From: Pseudomonas sp. SST3
Lineage (GTDB): Bacteria; Pseudomonadota; Gammaproteobacteria; Pseudomonadales; Pseudomonadaceae
Assembly: GCF_003325755.1 (NCBI RefSeq)
Contig: NZ_QORI02000051.1
Span: forward strand, 1-8,332
Reading direction: 5' to 3'
Length of the DNA stretch: 8,332 nt
Below are positions 8,054 through 8,332 of this stretch, piece after piece. Each line of letters starts with the position of its first letter. The first letter of the stretch is position 1. Position numbers and translations under genes: made by a program. The notes beneath the pieces are model-generated. The model worked only from the letters and a program-made list of their open reading frames with translations. It ran no database searches and was not told the DNA's origin.

Positions 8054-8332
8054 ATGAAGATCGGCATTGATTTCGGCACCAGCTACTCCAGCGCAGCAGC
8101 TTTTCGCAACGGCCACGTCGAACACATTATGTTCGGTGGGGAGCCGCAGTTCAGGACCTCGGTATTCTTTCCCGATCGAGCAGTCGATATCTCCAGATTT
8201 GAGCTCAACTCGCTTTATGAGCAAGAAATCAGCGAAGGAGTTCGCTCGGCCAAAGCGTCTTATGCTAAGCGACTTGCCGAATACAATAAGGATATCGCAG
8301 CGATAGATATGCGTGCTCGAGCCGCGGCTCGC
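8054..8332 (+). CDS. Hsp70/DnaK-family protein (3'-partial)
   Basis: The first 93 codons of an Hsp70-family ATPase are present; the gene continues past the right edge. The N-terminus KIGIDFGTSYSSAAAF contains the phosphate-1 loop of the actin/Hsp70 nucleotide-binding fold (Asp-Phe-Gly-Thr). A short beta-rich stretch and the segment RTSVFFPD follow, much as Hsp70 proteins continue with a TPS-like motif. Residues from about 50 on are charged and helical, unlike canonical DnaK, so this is more likely a divergent Hsp70 relative of the YegD type than the housekeeping chaperone. The ATG at 8054 is supported by AGGAA (8043-8047) six bases upstream. It is transcribed divergently from the methyltransferase gene and may mark the edge of the defence island or be a further island gene. 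The substrate cannot be told from this fragment. Confidence 0.82.
   Translation, partial: MKIGIDFGTSYSSAAAFRNGHVEHIMFGGEPQFRTSVFFPDRAVDISRFELNSLYEQEISEGVRSAKASYAKRLAEYNKDIAAIDMRARAAAR

Overview
The window carries the 3' part of a DISARM-type anti-phage island, followed by a small nuclease/methyltransferase module and the start of an Hsp70-family gene. Moderate G+C (about mid-50s % by eye), purine-rich ribosome binding sites, 4-base start/stop overlaps and protein flavour suggest a gammaproteobacterium, possibly Pseudomonas-like. That assignment is tentative: no rRNA or housekeeping marker is present.

Layout on the + strand: drmA (helicase, entering from the left edge, to 2805), drmB (DUF1998 protein, 2802-4666), drmC (phospholipase D-like, about 4668-5459), an HNH-endonuclease gene with an unrecognised N-terminal part (5510-6344), and vsr (6341-6769). 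On the - strand, a C5-cytosine DNA methyltransferase (7784-6720) converges on vsr and overlaps it by 50 bp. A roughly 270-bp divergent intergenic region holds a good sigma70-like promoter for the methyltransferase and a weaker candidate for the Hsp70-like gene, which starts at 8054 and runs off the right edge. No tRNA, rRNA, CRISPR array, insertion sequence or attachment site was seen.

How the genes fit together: in known DISARM systems, drmA, drmB and drmC are the shared core, and class 2 systems add a 5-methylcytosine methyltransferase (DrmMII) that marks self DNA. The cytosine methyltransferase here makes a class 2-like system the best reading, but the defining upstream genes (drmE, or drmD/drmMI for class 1) lie outside the window. 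Vsr normally repairs T:G mismatches left by deamination of 5-methylcytosine, so its presence fits the methyltransferase. The HNH gene is not a core DISARM gene; it could be an accessory nuclease or the restriction partner of the methyltransferase.

The most striking property of the sequence is a series of frame breaks in drmA, drmB, the HNH gene and possibly the drmC tail. Each is repaired by removing one base, usually from a short homopolymer run, after which complete family motifs read through: four in drmA, two in drmB, one in the HNH gene and one possible in drmC. vsr and the methyltransferase show none. This looks more like systematic insertion errors in the sequence, or very recent inactivation, than long decay, so the frameshifted genes are listed whole as pseudogene entries although they may be functional in the organism.
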